DNA of 64,000 nt from Paeniglutamicibacter sulfureus (lineage in GTDB: Bacteria; Actinomycetota; Actinomycetes; Actinomycetales; Micrococcaceae): positions 248,001 through 312,000 of the forward strand of contig NZ_BAAAWO010000001.1 in the NCBI RefSeq assembly GCF_039535115.1. The letters run 5' to 3'. Below are positions 47,345 through 55,497 of this stretch, piece by piece. Within the stretch, counting starts at the first letter, position 1. Every line of letters starts with the position of its first letter. Position numbers and translations under genes: made by a program. The notes under the pieces are model-generated. The model did not search any database. It saw only the letters and a list, made by a program, of their open reading frames with translations, and was not told the DNA's origin.

Positions 47345-48084
47345 AAGGGCGACCGTGCCAAACCCGGATTCGCCGATGGGTGAACGATTCGAACTCTCCG
47401 GCGCCATTGACGGCAACAGCCAGCGGGCCGCGGTGAACCAGGTTGGTGCGTCGCTGCGCAGGCTGGTCGTCAACGGGGTTGAACTCGTCCAGGGCTATCC
47501 GCAGGAAATCGCGGCCCCTCGGCTGCCGGCATTGCGCTGGTTCCTTGGCCCCACCGGGTGGCCGGGGGTGCATGGTCCTACCGGGTCCATGATGAGCAGC
47601 TTGCGATCGCGGAGCCAGCCCGCGGCAACGCCATTCATGGCCTATTGCGGCATCGCAGCTATCGTCAGATCGAACGCACCATAGGCAGCGTGCTGCTGGC
47701 GGCGGATATTTCGCCTGCGCCGGGGTACCCCTTCGAACTGGCCACGTCGGTGCACTAAGAGTTGCTGGCAACCGGACTCCAGGTCACCCACACCCGTGGA
47801 CCGGGCTGCGCTTCGAAGCCGACGGAAGCAGCAAGCACGGCCTGCAGTCACCCGACGGGAGCCGGGTGGAACTGCACATGGACGCGAATTTCAAGTTCAT
47901 CCAGGTGTTCACCGCCCCGGCGTTCCCGGGTACCGGGGGACCGGTGCGTGCCGTCGCCCTGGGGCCGATGACCGCGCCGGCAAATGCCTTCAACAACGGG
48001 ATGGGCCTGCGCTGGCTGGCTCCGGGCGAGACCTGGGAAGCCTCGTGGGGGATTGTGCACAGGTCCCCGCAGTCCTTCCGATGA
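47345..48084 (+). pseudogene. Decayed aldose 1-epimerase family gene
   Basis: Three pieces of one mutarotase-like protein lie in order but in different frames: ERFELSGAIDGNSQRAAVNQ and VGASLRRLVVNGVELVQGYP (from about 47380); GGAWSYRVHDEQLAIAEPAR, NAIHGLLRHRSYR and APGYPFELATSVH (47558-47755), which ends at a TAA where relatives have Tyr; then LATGLQVTHT and, after a deletion, SPDGSRVELHMDANFKFIQV through FNNGMGLRWLAPGETWEASW (to 48084). The middle region with the GAHPF-type catalytic His is missing. At least two frameshifts, one nonsense codon and one deletion make it non-functional. Function of the ancestor: sugar anomer interconversion. Confidence 0.85.
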
Positions 48085-48133
48085 ATAATGGACTCGAGAA
48101 CAGTTAAACCGCGTGGAAGGAAACCGAAACCTG

Positions 48134-48562
48134 ATGAAAACCCAAGGTGTAGTCCTGAGCCTAGCCGTGACGGATGCCGGGCGTTCGCTGGCCTTTTACC
48201 GCGACGTTGTGGGTATTGAGGGCGCGAAGCCGGCCATGGGCATGGTTTGCCTGGAAATGCCGGGGATGACGATCTTTTTGGCCGAGACCGAGGCGTTCAC
48301 GAAGTACTCGCGTGAAGCCATGCGCACGCCGTTGCTTCCCGTTCCTGCCACCGACGCCTTCCTTAGCTGTGCCATCAGCACCGTGGCAGAGGTCGACGAC
48401 ATCCTTGCCGCCGTTGCCGGATCGGCCGGGAAGGCATTCGCTCCCCATGAGATTAAGCACGTCAATGGCCGGATGCAGTATGTTGGCACCTTTGCCGATC
48501 CCGACGGCCACCTCTGGCAGTTGGTTTGCAATCTCACCGATGTGCACGGGAATGCCGTCTAG
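48134..48562 (+). CDS. VOC (glyoxalase/bleomycin-resistance) superfamily protein
   Basis: 142 residues from ATG 48134. A single VOC module pair: VVLSLAVTDAGRSLAFYRDVVG (first beta-alpha unit) and FADPDGHLWQLVCNL (the typical DPxGxxWxL end). Metal ligands are not the clear His/Glu of glyoxalase I, and the substrate is unknown. GGAAGGAAA precedes the ATG, although a GTG at 48113 is also in frame. It follows the decayed epimerase gene and is convergent with the YrdC/YciO gene. Confidence 0.8.
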   Translation: MKTQGVVLSLAVTDAGRSLAFYRDVVGIEGAKPAMGMVCLEMPGMTIFLAETEAFTKYSREAMRTPLLPVPATDAFLSCAISTVAEVDDILAAVAGSAGKAFAPHEIKHVNGRMQYVGTFADPDGHLWQLVCNLTDVHGNAV

Positions 48563-48580
48563 CGACGCCCGGACTCCTCG

Positions 48581-49201
48581 TTATTCGAAGCGAGAGGGAT
48601 CGCCCAGTCCCACGCGGGCAATGACGGCCTCGCCGCTGGAGTAGTCGACCACGGTGGTCGGCTCGATGCCGCATTCCCCCGAATCAATGACGCCTTCGAC
48701 CACATGGTCCAGCGCTTCCTTGATTTCCCATCCCTGCGTCATCGGATCCTCATCGCCCGGAAGCAACAGCGTGCTGGAGAGAATTGGCTCGCCGAGTTCC
48801 TCCAGCAAGGCGCGCACCACCGGATTATCGGGGATGCGCACGCCAATCGTTTTTTTCTTGGCATGCATGAGGCGCCGCGGCACCTCCTTGGTCGCCGGGA
48901 GGATGAATGTGTAGCTGCCCGGGGTGACCGCCTTGATGTTGCGGAACACCTGGTTGTTTACCTCCACGTACTGGCCCAGCTGGGCAAAGTCCTTGCAGAC
49001 CAGCGTGAAGTGGTGCTTGTCGCCGACCTGGCGAATCATCCGGATCCGGTCCAGCGCCGCGTGGTTGCCGATCTGGGCACCCAATGCATAGCAGGAATCG
49101 GTCGGGTAGGCGATCAGCCCGCCATCGCGTATCAGGTCCACGGCCTGCGCAATCGCACGTGGCTGCGGGTTATCGGGGTGTACGTCAAAGAATCTGGCCA
49201 T
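48581..49201 (-). CDS. SUA5/YciO/YrdC family protein (L-threonylcarbamoyladenylate synthase-like)
   Basis: 206 residues of one YrdC/YciO domain: GGLIAYPTDSCYALGAQIG, KHHFTLVCKDFAQLGQYV and TFILPATKEVPRRL are the family segments (KxR/SxN-type nucleotide-binding face). The form is closer to YciO than TsaC, so the t6A role is not assured; a separate tsaC may exist elsewhere. On the coding strand TAAGCT lies 6 nt before ATG 49201, a leaderless-type start. Confidence 0.85.
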   Translation of the reverse strand: MARFFDVHPDNPQPRAIAQAVDLIRDGGLIAYPTDSCYALGAQIGNHAALDRIRMIRQVGDKHHFTLVCKDFAQLGQYVEVNNQVFRNIKAVTPGSYTFILPATKEVPRRLMHAKKKTIGVRIPDNPVVRALLEELGEPILSSTLLLPGDEDPMTQGWEIKEALDHVVEGVIDSGECGIEPTTVVDYSSGEAVIARVGLGDPSRFE

Positions 49202-49548
49202 TGAACGAGCTTACGGCTCCGCGCCGATTCGCGCACCAAAACACCTGAACCATCTCCATCGCTCTCCTCCATTGCAAGTGTGGGCCCGAAGTCTCCGTGC
49301 CTACCTGGCCGGGACGGGCTGTCCGTGAAGTCGCTCACGTTGAAGCGGCGGTGCCCCCGCGCAGTGCCTAACCACGGGCGGCTGAGGTGTGCCGAGCCCC
49401 TCCCCGGGAAATTGACTAGATCGGAGCAGGCCATATGATGAATCTGCGACTTAGGTGAACGGAACCCCAACATTGGGTAAACAATGCGGGACTTCGGAGT
49501 AGCCAGCGCGACTCGGCCCTCGCCCGCAATCCCACGATTGGTTTATAC
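49202..49548. other. 347-bp upstream region of the phosphate transporter gene
   Basis: No supported gene. The first bases hold the promoter-like element of the leftward YrdC/YciO gene. The right half holds the phased 11-nt repeats described separately and presumably the transporter promoter. Confidence 0.45.
49450..49482 (-). promoter_or_regulatory. Candidate PHO box (three phased 11-nt units)
   Basis: Read on the minus strand, three consecutive 11-nt units each begin GTT: the first is GTTTACCCAAT, the third is GTTCACCTAAG and the middle one (GTTGGGGTTCC) is degenerate. Actinobacterial PhoP sites are direct 11-nt repeats with core GTTCACC. It sits 67 nt before the PiT transporter start. Confidence 0.45.
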
Positions 49549-50754
49549 ATGGATCTGACGCTTATCGTCGTCCTGGTCATTGCACTTGCCCTGTTCTTTG
49601 ATTTCACCAACGGCTTCCACGACACCGCGAATGCGATGGCCACGCCGATCGCAACCGGTGCAATCAAGCCCAAGGCCGCGGTCGCGCTGGCCGCGGTCCT
49701 CAACCTTGTTGGTGCTTTCCTTTCAACAGAAGTCGCCAAGACCATCTCCGGTGGCATCATCAAGGAAGGCGGGGAGACCGGCGTGCAAATCATGCCGGCC
49801 ATGATCTTCGCCGGCCTGATGGGCGCCGTCGTCTGGAACATGGTCACCTGGCTGCTGGGTCTCCCGTCCAGCTCCTCCCACGCACTCTTTGGCGGACTGA
49901 TCGGTGCAGCGATCGTCGGTGCCGGCTTCGGTGCCATTGACTACAACGTGCTGATGTCCAAGGTTTTGCTCCCGGCACTGGTCGCCCCCGTGATCGCGGG
50001 AACCTCGGCGTATCTGTGCACCAAGCTTGCCTACTCGGTGACCAAGCGCCAATCCGGCCTGGCGTCCCCCAAGCGCGGCGGATTCCGCTACGGACAGATC
50101 TTCTCCTCCTCGCTCGTGGCATTGGCACACGGCACCAACGACGCCCAGAAGACCATGGGTGTCATCACCCTGACCCTGGTGGCCTCGGGCCTGCAGGATG
50201 CGGGCACCGGCCCGCACTTCTGGGTCATCGCGACCTGTGCACTGGCCATCGCTCTGGGCACCTACATGGGCGGCTGGCGCATTATCCGCACCATGGGTTC
50301 GGGCCTGACCGACGTCAAGCCAGCCCAGGGGTTTGCCGCCGAGACCTCCACCGCCGCAGCCATCCTGACTTCCTCGCACCTGGGCTTCGCCCTGTCGACG
50401 ACGCAGGTCGCCTCCGGATCCGTGATCGGTTCCGGGCTGGGCCGCAAGGGAGCGGAAGTCCGTTGGGGAACAGCTGGACGCATCGCGGTGGGCTGGCTCT
50501 TCACACTCCCCGCGGCCGGGATCATCGGCGCCGCTGCTGCCGGGCTTGCCCACTTCGGCACCGGCGGACTGGTCATTGTGACCGTTTTGGGAGTTGGCTC
50601 CCTGTTGGTGATCTGGGTCCTTTCGCGCCGTGAACTCGTGGGCCACCACAACGCGATCAGCGATGTGGATGTCTCCGGCGCGGCAGTGAACATCCCCACC
50701 AAGAAGGAGCGTCGCAAGATGGAGCGCGCCAAGATCAAGCAGGAGGTCAAGTAG
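49549..50754 (+). CDS. PiT family inorganic phosphate transporter
   Basis: 401 residues, about ten membrane segments. The two inverted PiT signature repeats are FTNGFHDTANAMATPIATGA (near residue 15) and LAHGTNDAQKTMGVI (near 190), which build the Na+/H+:phosphate path. The C-terminus is highly basic (KKERRKMERAKIKQEVK). ATG 49549 lacks a clear ribosome-binding site. It ends at the start of a small membrane protein gene. A PHO-box-like repeat upstream suggests control by phosphate. Confidence 0.93.
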   Translation: MDLTLIVVLVIALALFFDFTNGFHDTANAMATPIATGAIKPKAAVALAAVLNLVGAFLSTEVAKTISGGIIKEGGETGVQIMPAMIFAGLMGAVVWNMVTWLLGLPSSSSHALFGGLIGAAIVGAGFGAIDYNVLMSKVLLPALVAPVIAGTSAYLCTKLAYSVTKRQSGLASPKRGGFRYGQIFSSSLVALAHGTNDAQKTMGVITLTLVASGLQDAGTGPHFWVIATCALAIALGTYMGGWRIIRTMGSGLTDVKPAQGFAAETSTAAAILTSSHLGFALSTTQVASGSVIGSGLGRKGAEVRWGTAGRIAVGWLFTLPAAGIIGAAAAGLAHFGTGGLVIVTVLGVGSLLVIWVLSRRELVGHHNAISDVDVSGAAVNIPTKKERRKMERAKIKQEVK

Positions 50755-50993
50755 TGGCAATTCAGTGGGATGCATTCCTGATCGTCGCGGTCATCACGTG
50801 GGCCTCTGCGCTTTTCATCGTCGGCGCCTACTCGTTGGGCGTGCGCATGCTCGCCGTGGGCGAGGACGCCCAACGCTCCGCCATGCCGGCCAGGCTTGCG
50901 GCCTACGGCTGCTTTGCGCTGTGCGGCCTGGTCGTCATCTTCGGCATCGTTCTCATCGTGCCCTCGCTCAGCGCAAGGATCCTCGGCGCCTAG
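50754..50993 (+). CDS. Small two-helix membrane protein linked to PiT transporter
   Basis: 79 residues: FLIVAVITWASALFIVGAYS and CFALCGLVVIFGIVLIV are membrane helices, with a short polar loop between. GTG 50754 shares one base with the transporter's TAG and has AGGAGG 7 nt upstream. Similar small proteins follow PiT genes in related actinomycetes, as I recall. It may stabilise or regulate the transporter. No known domain. Confidence 0.8.
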   Translation: MAIQWDAFLIVAVITWASALFIVGAYSLGVRMLAVGEDAQRSAMPARLAAYGCFALCGLVVIFGIVLIVPSLSARILGA

Positions 50994-51009
50994 GCAAAGC
51001 CGCATCGCA

Positions 51010-51049
51010 CTTTCGCCCTCCCGGAACCAATGATCCGAGAGGGCGAAAG
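51010..51049 (+). terminator. Hairpin after the PiT operon
   Basis: CTTTCGCCCTC (51010-51020) pairs perfectly with GAGGGCGAAAG (51039-51049), with partial pairing in the 18-nt loop. Only CCGTTTA follows, so termination strength is uncertain. Confidence 0.45.
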
Positions 51050-51140
51050 CCGTTTAAGCCACCTGACTCGGCTTCCGGACCACGCCGACCCGGTGCGGAT
51101 TCCTTCTGCGGCGGGCCGTGGCGTGGTTAGGATGGGCACC

Positions 51141-51704
51141 ATGACGCAATTTAGGTATTTCGTGGCGGCCTCGACGGATGGCTACATCGCCGATGAAAAC
51201 GAACGACTCGACTGGCTCATGGACTTTGACGGATTCGCCGGGCAAGCCGAAAGCTACGATGCATTCATGCAGGAGATCGGCGCAATCGCCATGGGGGCGG
51301 ACACCTATTCCTGGATGCTCAACGAAGTGCGCGACAAGTGGCCCTACCAGGGGCTTCCGGTGTGGGTCTTCGCTCACCGGGAACTGGCTGCGTTCCCGGG
51401 CGCGGACCTGACCTTTGTGCGCGGGGACGTGACCGAATGGGCCGGGGACATCGCACGCAGTGCCAACGGGAAGGACGTCTGGGTGGTGGGCGGCGGCTCG
51501 CTGGCCGGGCAATTCGTTGACGAGGGGCTCCTCGACGAGATATTGCTCTACTCCATGCCCGTCCTGCTCGGTGGCGGGCGCCCGCTCTTTGCCATGCGTG
51601 GCACCGCCAAGCTCGATCCCACGTACACGCGTGAGTATCCGGGCGGGATTCGCGAGACCAGGTTCATGGTGAAAAAAACCCCGGGCCAGGACCGCGAATA
51701 CTAG
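51141..51704 (+). CDS. Dihydrofolate reductase / RibD-C family protein
   Basis: 187 residues. RFFYFVA-type opening (MTQFRYFVAASTDGYIADEN) and DVWVVGGGSLAGQFVDEGLLDEI are typical of the RibD C-terminal/DHFR-like superfamily of NADPH reductases. The protein is too short of key folate residues to be called DHFR. ATG 51141 follows TAGGAT by 7 nt, a leaderless-type start; AGGATGGG could instead be read as a ribosome-binding site. The stop overlaps that of the convergent P-loop gene. Confidence 0.8.
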   Translation: MTQFRYFVAASTDGYIADENERLDWLMDFDGFAGQAESYDAFMQEIGAIAMGADTYSWMLNEVRDKWPYQGLPVWVFAHRELAAFPGADLTFVRGDVTEWAGDIARSANGKDVWVVGGGSLAGQFVDEGLLDEILLYSMPVLLGGGRPLFAMRGTAKLDPTYTREYPGGIRETRFMVKKTPGQDREY

Positions 51705-52270
51705 GACCGCAACCCACTCGCGCGTGCCTCCAGCTCGGCCAGCCACCGCATGGTCTCCCGGGGACGGGAGAATCGTTTGACGCGTTCGGCGCCCAGCGCG
51801 GTTTCCAACTCGCGCATCTGCCGGCGCTTCGGACCGAAGCTCTTGAGGTGCCAAAGCACGATGGAGTCCCGGTCTAGCATCCTTCTCCAGGTCTCAACGT
51901 TCCCGTTGCACACCGATTCCCGGTGCTTGATCCGCTTCACTGTTCGCACCAGAAGCCGATACAGCGACAGGGCGCGGGGATAATCGAGGCATACGACGAG
52001 GTCGGAGCGGCCGATGATGTCCTGGCGATAAGGCCCGTATGCCGAATCGAAGATCCACTGCGGGGCGTTGGCAGCCTTCAGCGCGAGAGCCTTCTGCTCC
52101 GACTGGTCTCGCTGCACCCAGCCCGGCAGCCACCCGAACTCGTCATCCACGTAATGCACCGGCATCCGCAGGATGCGTCCAAGGTCCCGGGCGAGCGTGG
52201 TTTTGCCGCTTCCGGTGGCTCCGTGGCAGAGAATGCGTTGCGGAGCCTGGCCCCCCGCTTGATCAGCCAT
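51701..52270 (-). CDS. P-loop NTPase (adenylate-kinase-like / topology-modulation-type)
   Basis: 189 residues from ATG 52270. Walker A is GATGSGKTTLARDLG, near the N-terminus, followed by VHYVDDEFGWLPGW and the Arg-rich RTVKRIKHRES and RRQMRELE near the end, as in small adenylate-kinase-fold proteins annotated as topology modulation proteins or AAA family ATPases. A kinase acting on a small substrate is likely; the substrate is unknown. The gene overlaps the end of the thioesterase gene upstream by 8 bp, so the two are co-transcribed. Confidence 0.8.
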   Translation of the reverse strand: MADQAGGQAPQRILCHGATGSGKTTLARDLGRILRMPVHYVDDEFGWLPGWVQRDQSEQKALALKAANAPQWIFDSAYGPYRQDIIGRSDLVVCLDYPRALSLYRLLVRTVKRIKHRESVCNGNVETWRRMLDRDSIVLWHLKSFGPKRRQMRELETALGAERVKRFSRPRETMRWLAELEARASGLRS

Positions 52271-52781
52271 CAAGCAGCATGTTGGTGATGCGGGAGGTGC
52301 ACAGCCGCCTTCCCGCATCATCGCTGATGATGATTTCATGGGTGGTCAGCGTGCGCCCCAGGTGGATCGGTGTGCAGACCCCGGTCACCAGGCCGGTGAC
52401 CCCTGCCCTGTGGTGGGTGGCGGAAATATCCACACCGACCGGTTTCTTTTCGCCCTTGCCGTGTACCGCCGCGGCGAAGGAACCAAGGGTCTCGGCCAAG
52501 GCCACCGAGGCGCCTCCGTGAAGGATGCCTGCGACCTGCTGGTTGCCTTCCACCGGCATGGTGGCAACCACGCGGTCGCGAGTGATCTCCGTAAAATGGA
52601 TGCCCAGCTTCTCCACCAGGGTCCCCACGCCGTGGCTGGCAAGCATCGGCCACATCGCCTCGGGTACCCCGTGTTCGAAGAGCTGACGGGCAAAGGGATT
52701 GACCGGGTGCGCCCCGTTGGCGGCAAAGGTGCCAGATGTCTCGATGGCCGCTGCGTTGTCTTGAGTGAATTTATTGCCCAT
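52263..52781 (-). CDS. Hotdog-fold PaaI-type thioesterase
   Basis: 172 residues. The PaaI signature is VAGILHGGASVALAET (HGG catalytic/oxyanion loop) preceded by the long N-terminal helix; DISATHHRAGVTGLVTGV is the typical next strand. Acts on acyl-CoA or aryl-CoA thioesters. The gene is divergent from polA, with only 19 bp between start codons. This position next to polA is conserved in the Micrococcaceae as far as I recall. Confidence 0.88.
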   Translation of the reverse strand: MGNKFTQDNAAAIETSGTFAANGAHPVNPFARQLFEHGVPEAMWPMLASHGVGTLVEKLGIHFTEITRDRVVATMPVEGNQQVAGILHGGASVALAETLGSFAAAVHGKGEKKPVGVDISATHHRAGVTGLVTGVCTPIHLGRTLTTHEIIISDDAGRRLCTSRITNMLLDG

Positions 52782-52800
52782 GCCAACTAGGCTGGCACCT

Positions 52801-55497
52801 GTGAGCGAATCAACCAAACTTGTGGCAACCGAACCCCAGCGCCTGCTCGTCATTGACGGGCACTCCATGGCCTTCCGTGCCTTCTACGCCCTGCCGGCCG
52901 AAAACTTTTCCACCGACACCGGGCAGCACACCAACGCGGTGCATGGCTTCGTGTCGATGCTGCTGACGATGATCCGCCAGCAGAAGCCCACCCACGTGGC
53001 CGTGGCGTTCGACTTGGACACCCCCACATTCCGCTCACTGGAGTACACCGAATACAAGGGCGGGCGCAACAAGACGCCCGAAGAATTCCACGGGCAGATC
53101 GACCTGATCCAAAAGGTCATGGAAGCCATGAACATCCCCACCATCACCATGGACGGCTACGAGGCCGATGACATCATCGCCACCCTCGCCGCACAGGGCG
53201 AAGCCGCCGGCCTGGACGTGCTGGTGGTCTCCGGTGACCGTGACGCCTTCCAGCTGATCACCGAAAAGACCCTGGTGCTTTACCCCAAGAAGGGGATCTC
53301 CGACATCCCGCCGATGGACGGGGACGCCGTCGAGGCGAAGTACTTCGTACGTCCCGAACAGTATTCGGACCTCGCGGCCCTGGTCGGCGAAACCGCCGAC
53401 AACCTCCCGGGGGTGCCCGGGGTGGGACCGAAGACCGCCGCCAAGTGGATCAATCTTTACGGCGGGCTGCCGGGCATCCTGGAAAACATCGATGCCATCA
53501 AGGGCAAGGTCGGCGACTCGCTGCGCGAACACGTGGAAAACGTCACCCGCAACCGCCGCCTGAACCACCTGCTGCGCGACCTCGAGCTGCCGGTTGCCCT
53601 CGAGGCCATGATCCTGGATCGACCCAACCGCGAGGCCGTCGAAGAACTTTTTGACGCGCTGCAGTTCAACACCCTGCGCAAGCGCCTCTTCGACCTTTTC
53701 GGTGATGATCCGCAGGATGCCGCCGAGGAAGCCGAGATCCCCGCCCACGAGATGCTCGGCGGCGCAGCCGCGCTCGAGGCATGGTTCGCCGCTCACGGCG
53801 CGCAGCTGCTGGGCGTGCACGCGGCCACCGTCGGGGGCGTCGGCGGCACCGACGTGGTCGGGCTGGCGTTCGCCTCCAAGGACGCCACCGCCTACGTCTC
53901 CCTCGAGGAAATTGACGGGGAAACAGAGCAGGCACTGGCCAAGGTGCTGTCCTCGGTCAGCCACTCCAAGGCCGTGCACGACTTCAAGGGCACCTACAAG
54001 ATGCTCAAGAACCGCGGCCTTGAGCTGGCGGGAGTCACCGACGACACCATGATCACCGCCTACCTGATCCAGCCCGACCGCCGTAGCCACGACCTGCCGG
54101 ACATCGCCCAGCAGCACCTGCGCATCTCGCTGGACGATTCCAAGGCACCGGCCAGCGGCCAGCTGGCCTTGGACTTCGAGGGCCCGGATCTTGCCACCCC
54201 GGCGGTCCGCGCCGCCCACGCGGTGCGCGAGTTGAGCCAGCACCTGGCCGGCATGCTCGTGGAGCGCGGGGGAGATGCCCTGCTCAAGGAGCTGGAGATG
54301 CCGCTGTCGTTGATCCTGGCACGCATGGAAATGTCCGGCATCGCCATCGACACCGCCAAGCTCGACGGGCTCTACGAAGACTTCACCGTGACCATCAACC
54401 GGGCCACCGAAGAGGCCTACGGGGCCATCGGCCACGAGGTCAACCTCTCCAGCCCCAAGCAGCTGCAAGTTGTCCTCTTCGAGGAACTCGACCTTCCCAA
54501 GACCAAGAAGATCAAGACCGGCTTCACCACCGACGCCGAGTCCCTGCAGGACCTCCTGGTCAAGACCGGGCACCCGTTCCTTGTCGCGTTGATGGCCTAC
54601 CGCGACGCGACCAAGCTGCGCCAGACCGTCGAGGGCCTGCGCAAGGCCGTTGCTTCCGACGGCCGCATCCACACCACTTACGCACAGACCGTCGCTGCCA
54701 CCGGGCGCCTGTCATCGCTGAACCCGAACCTGCAGAATATCCCGGTCCGCTCCGAGGAGGGCCGGCGCATCCGCGAGGTCTTCGTGGTGGGCGAGGGCTA
54801 CGAGACGCTGCTGACTGCCGACTACTCGCAGATCGAAATGCGCATCATGGCGCACCTCTCCGAGGACGAGGGCCTGATCCAGGCCTACCAGGACGGCGAG
54901 GACCTGCACCGCTTCGTCGGCTCGCACGTCTTCAACGTCGAACCTGCCGATGTCACCAACGAAATGCGCTCCAAGGTCAAGGCCATGAGCTACGGCTTGG
55001 CCTACGGCTTGAGCTCCTTCGGGCTGTCCAAGCAGCTGAAGATCTCCGTCGACGAGGCGCGCACGCTGATGAAGGACTATTTCTCGCGCTTCGGCGCGGT
55101 GCGCGACTACCTGCGCGCCGTGGTGGACCAGGCCCGCAAGGACGGCTACACCGAGACCATCTTCGGGCGCCGCCGCTACCTGCCGGAGCTGGCCAGCGAC
55201 AACCGCCAGCTGCGCGACATCGCCGAGCGCGCGGCGCTGAACGCCCCGATCCAGGGCTCGGCCGCCGACATCATCAAGCGTGCGATGCTCGGCGTCGAGG
55301 AAGGCCTGGCCGAAGCCGGCCTGAAATCCCGCATGCTGCTGCAGGTCCATGACGAACTCGTCCTCGAGGTCGCCGCCGGCGAACTGGAAAAAGTCGAAAA
55401 GATCGTGCGGGAAAGGATGGGCGCCGCCGCGGAGCTCAAGGTGCCCCTGGATGTGCACGTGGGCATCGGCACGTCCTGGCAGGACGCCGGGCACTGA
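52801..55497 (+). CDS. polA: DNA polymerase I
   Basis: 898 residues from GTG 52801. The N-terminal 5' nuclease (1-~300) starts LLVIDGHSMAFRAFYALP and contains DGYEADDIIATLA and GVGPKTAAKW. The 3'-5' exonuclease-like middle lacks the usual acidic DEDD residues (reads VVGLAFASKDATAYVSL), as in other actinobacterial PolA, so no proofreading. The polymerase has motif A in DYSQIEMRIMAHLSEDEGL, the O-helix region, and motif C VHDELVLEV. TAGGCT lies 7 nt before GTG: leaderless start. The stop overlaps the next gene by one base. Confidence 0.97.
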   Translation: MSESTKLVATEPQRLLVIDGHSMAFRAFYALPAENFSTDTGQHTNAVHGFVSMLLTMIRQQKPTHVAVAFDLDTPTFRSLEYTEYKGGRNKTPEEFHGQIDLIQKVMEAMNIPTITMDGYEADDIIATLAAQGEAAGLDVLVVSGDRDAFQLITEKTLVLYPKKGISDIPPMDGDAVEAKYFVRPEQYSDLAALVGETADNLPGVPGVGPKTAAKWINLYGGLPGILENIDAIKGKVGDSLREHVENVTRNRRLNHLLRDLELPVALEAMILDRPNREAVEELFDALQFNTLRKRLFDLFGDDPQDAAEEAEIPAHEMLGGAAALEAWFAAHGAQLLGVHAATVGGVGGTDVVGLAFASKDATAYVSLEEIDGETEQALAKVLSSVSHSKAVHDFKGTYKMLKNRGLELAGVTDDTMITAYLIQPDRRSHDLPDIAQQHLRISLDDSKAPASGQLALDFEGPDLATPAVRAAHAVRELSQHLAGMLVERGGDALLKELEMPLSLILARMEMSGIAIDTAKLDGLYEDFTVTINRATEEAYGAIGHEVNLSSPKQLQVVLFEELDLPKTKKIKTGFTTDAESLQDLLVKTGHPFLVALMAYRDATKLRQTVEGLRKAVASDGRIHTTYAQTVAATGRLSSLNPNLQNIPVRSEEGRRIREVFVVGEGYETLLTADYSQIEMRIMAHLSEDEGLIQAYQDGEDLHRFVGSHVFNVEPADVTNEMRSKVKAMSYGLAYGLSSFGLSKQLKISVDEARTLMKDYFSRFGAVRDYLRAVVDQARKDGYTETIFGRRRYLPELASDNRQLRDIAERAALNAPIQGSAADIIKRAMLGVEEGLAEAGLKSRMLLQVHDELVLEVAAGELEKVEKIVRERMGAAAELKVPLDVHVGIGTSWQDAGH

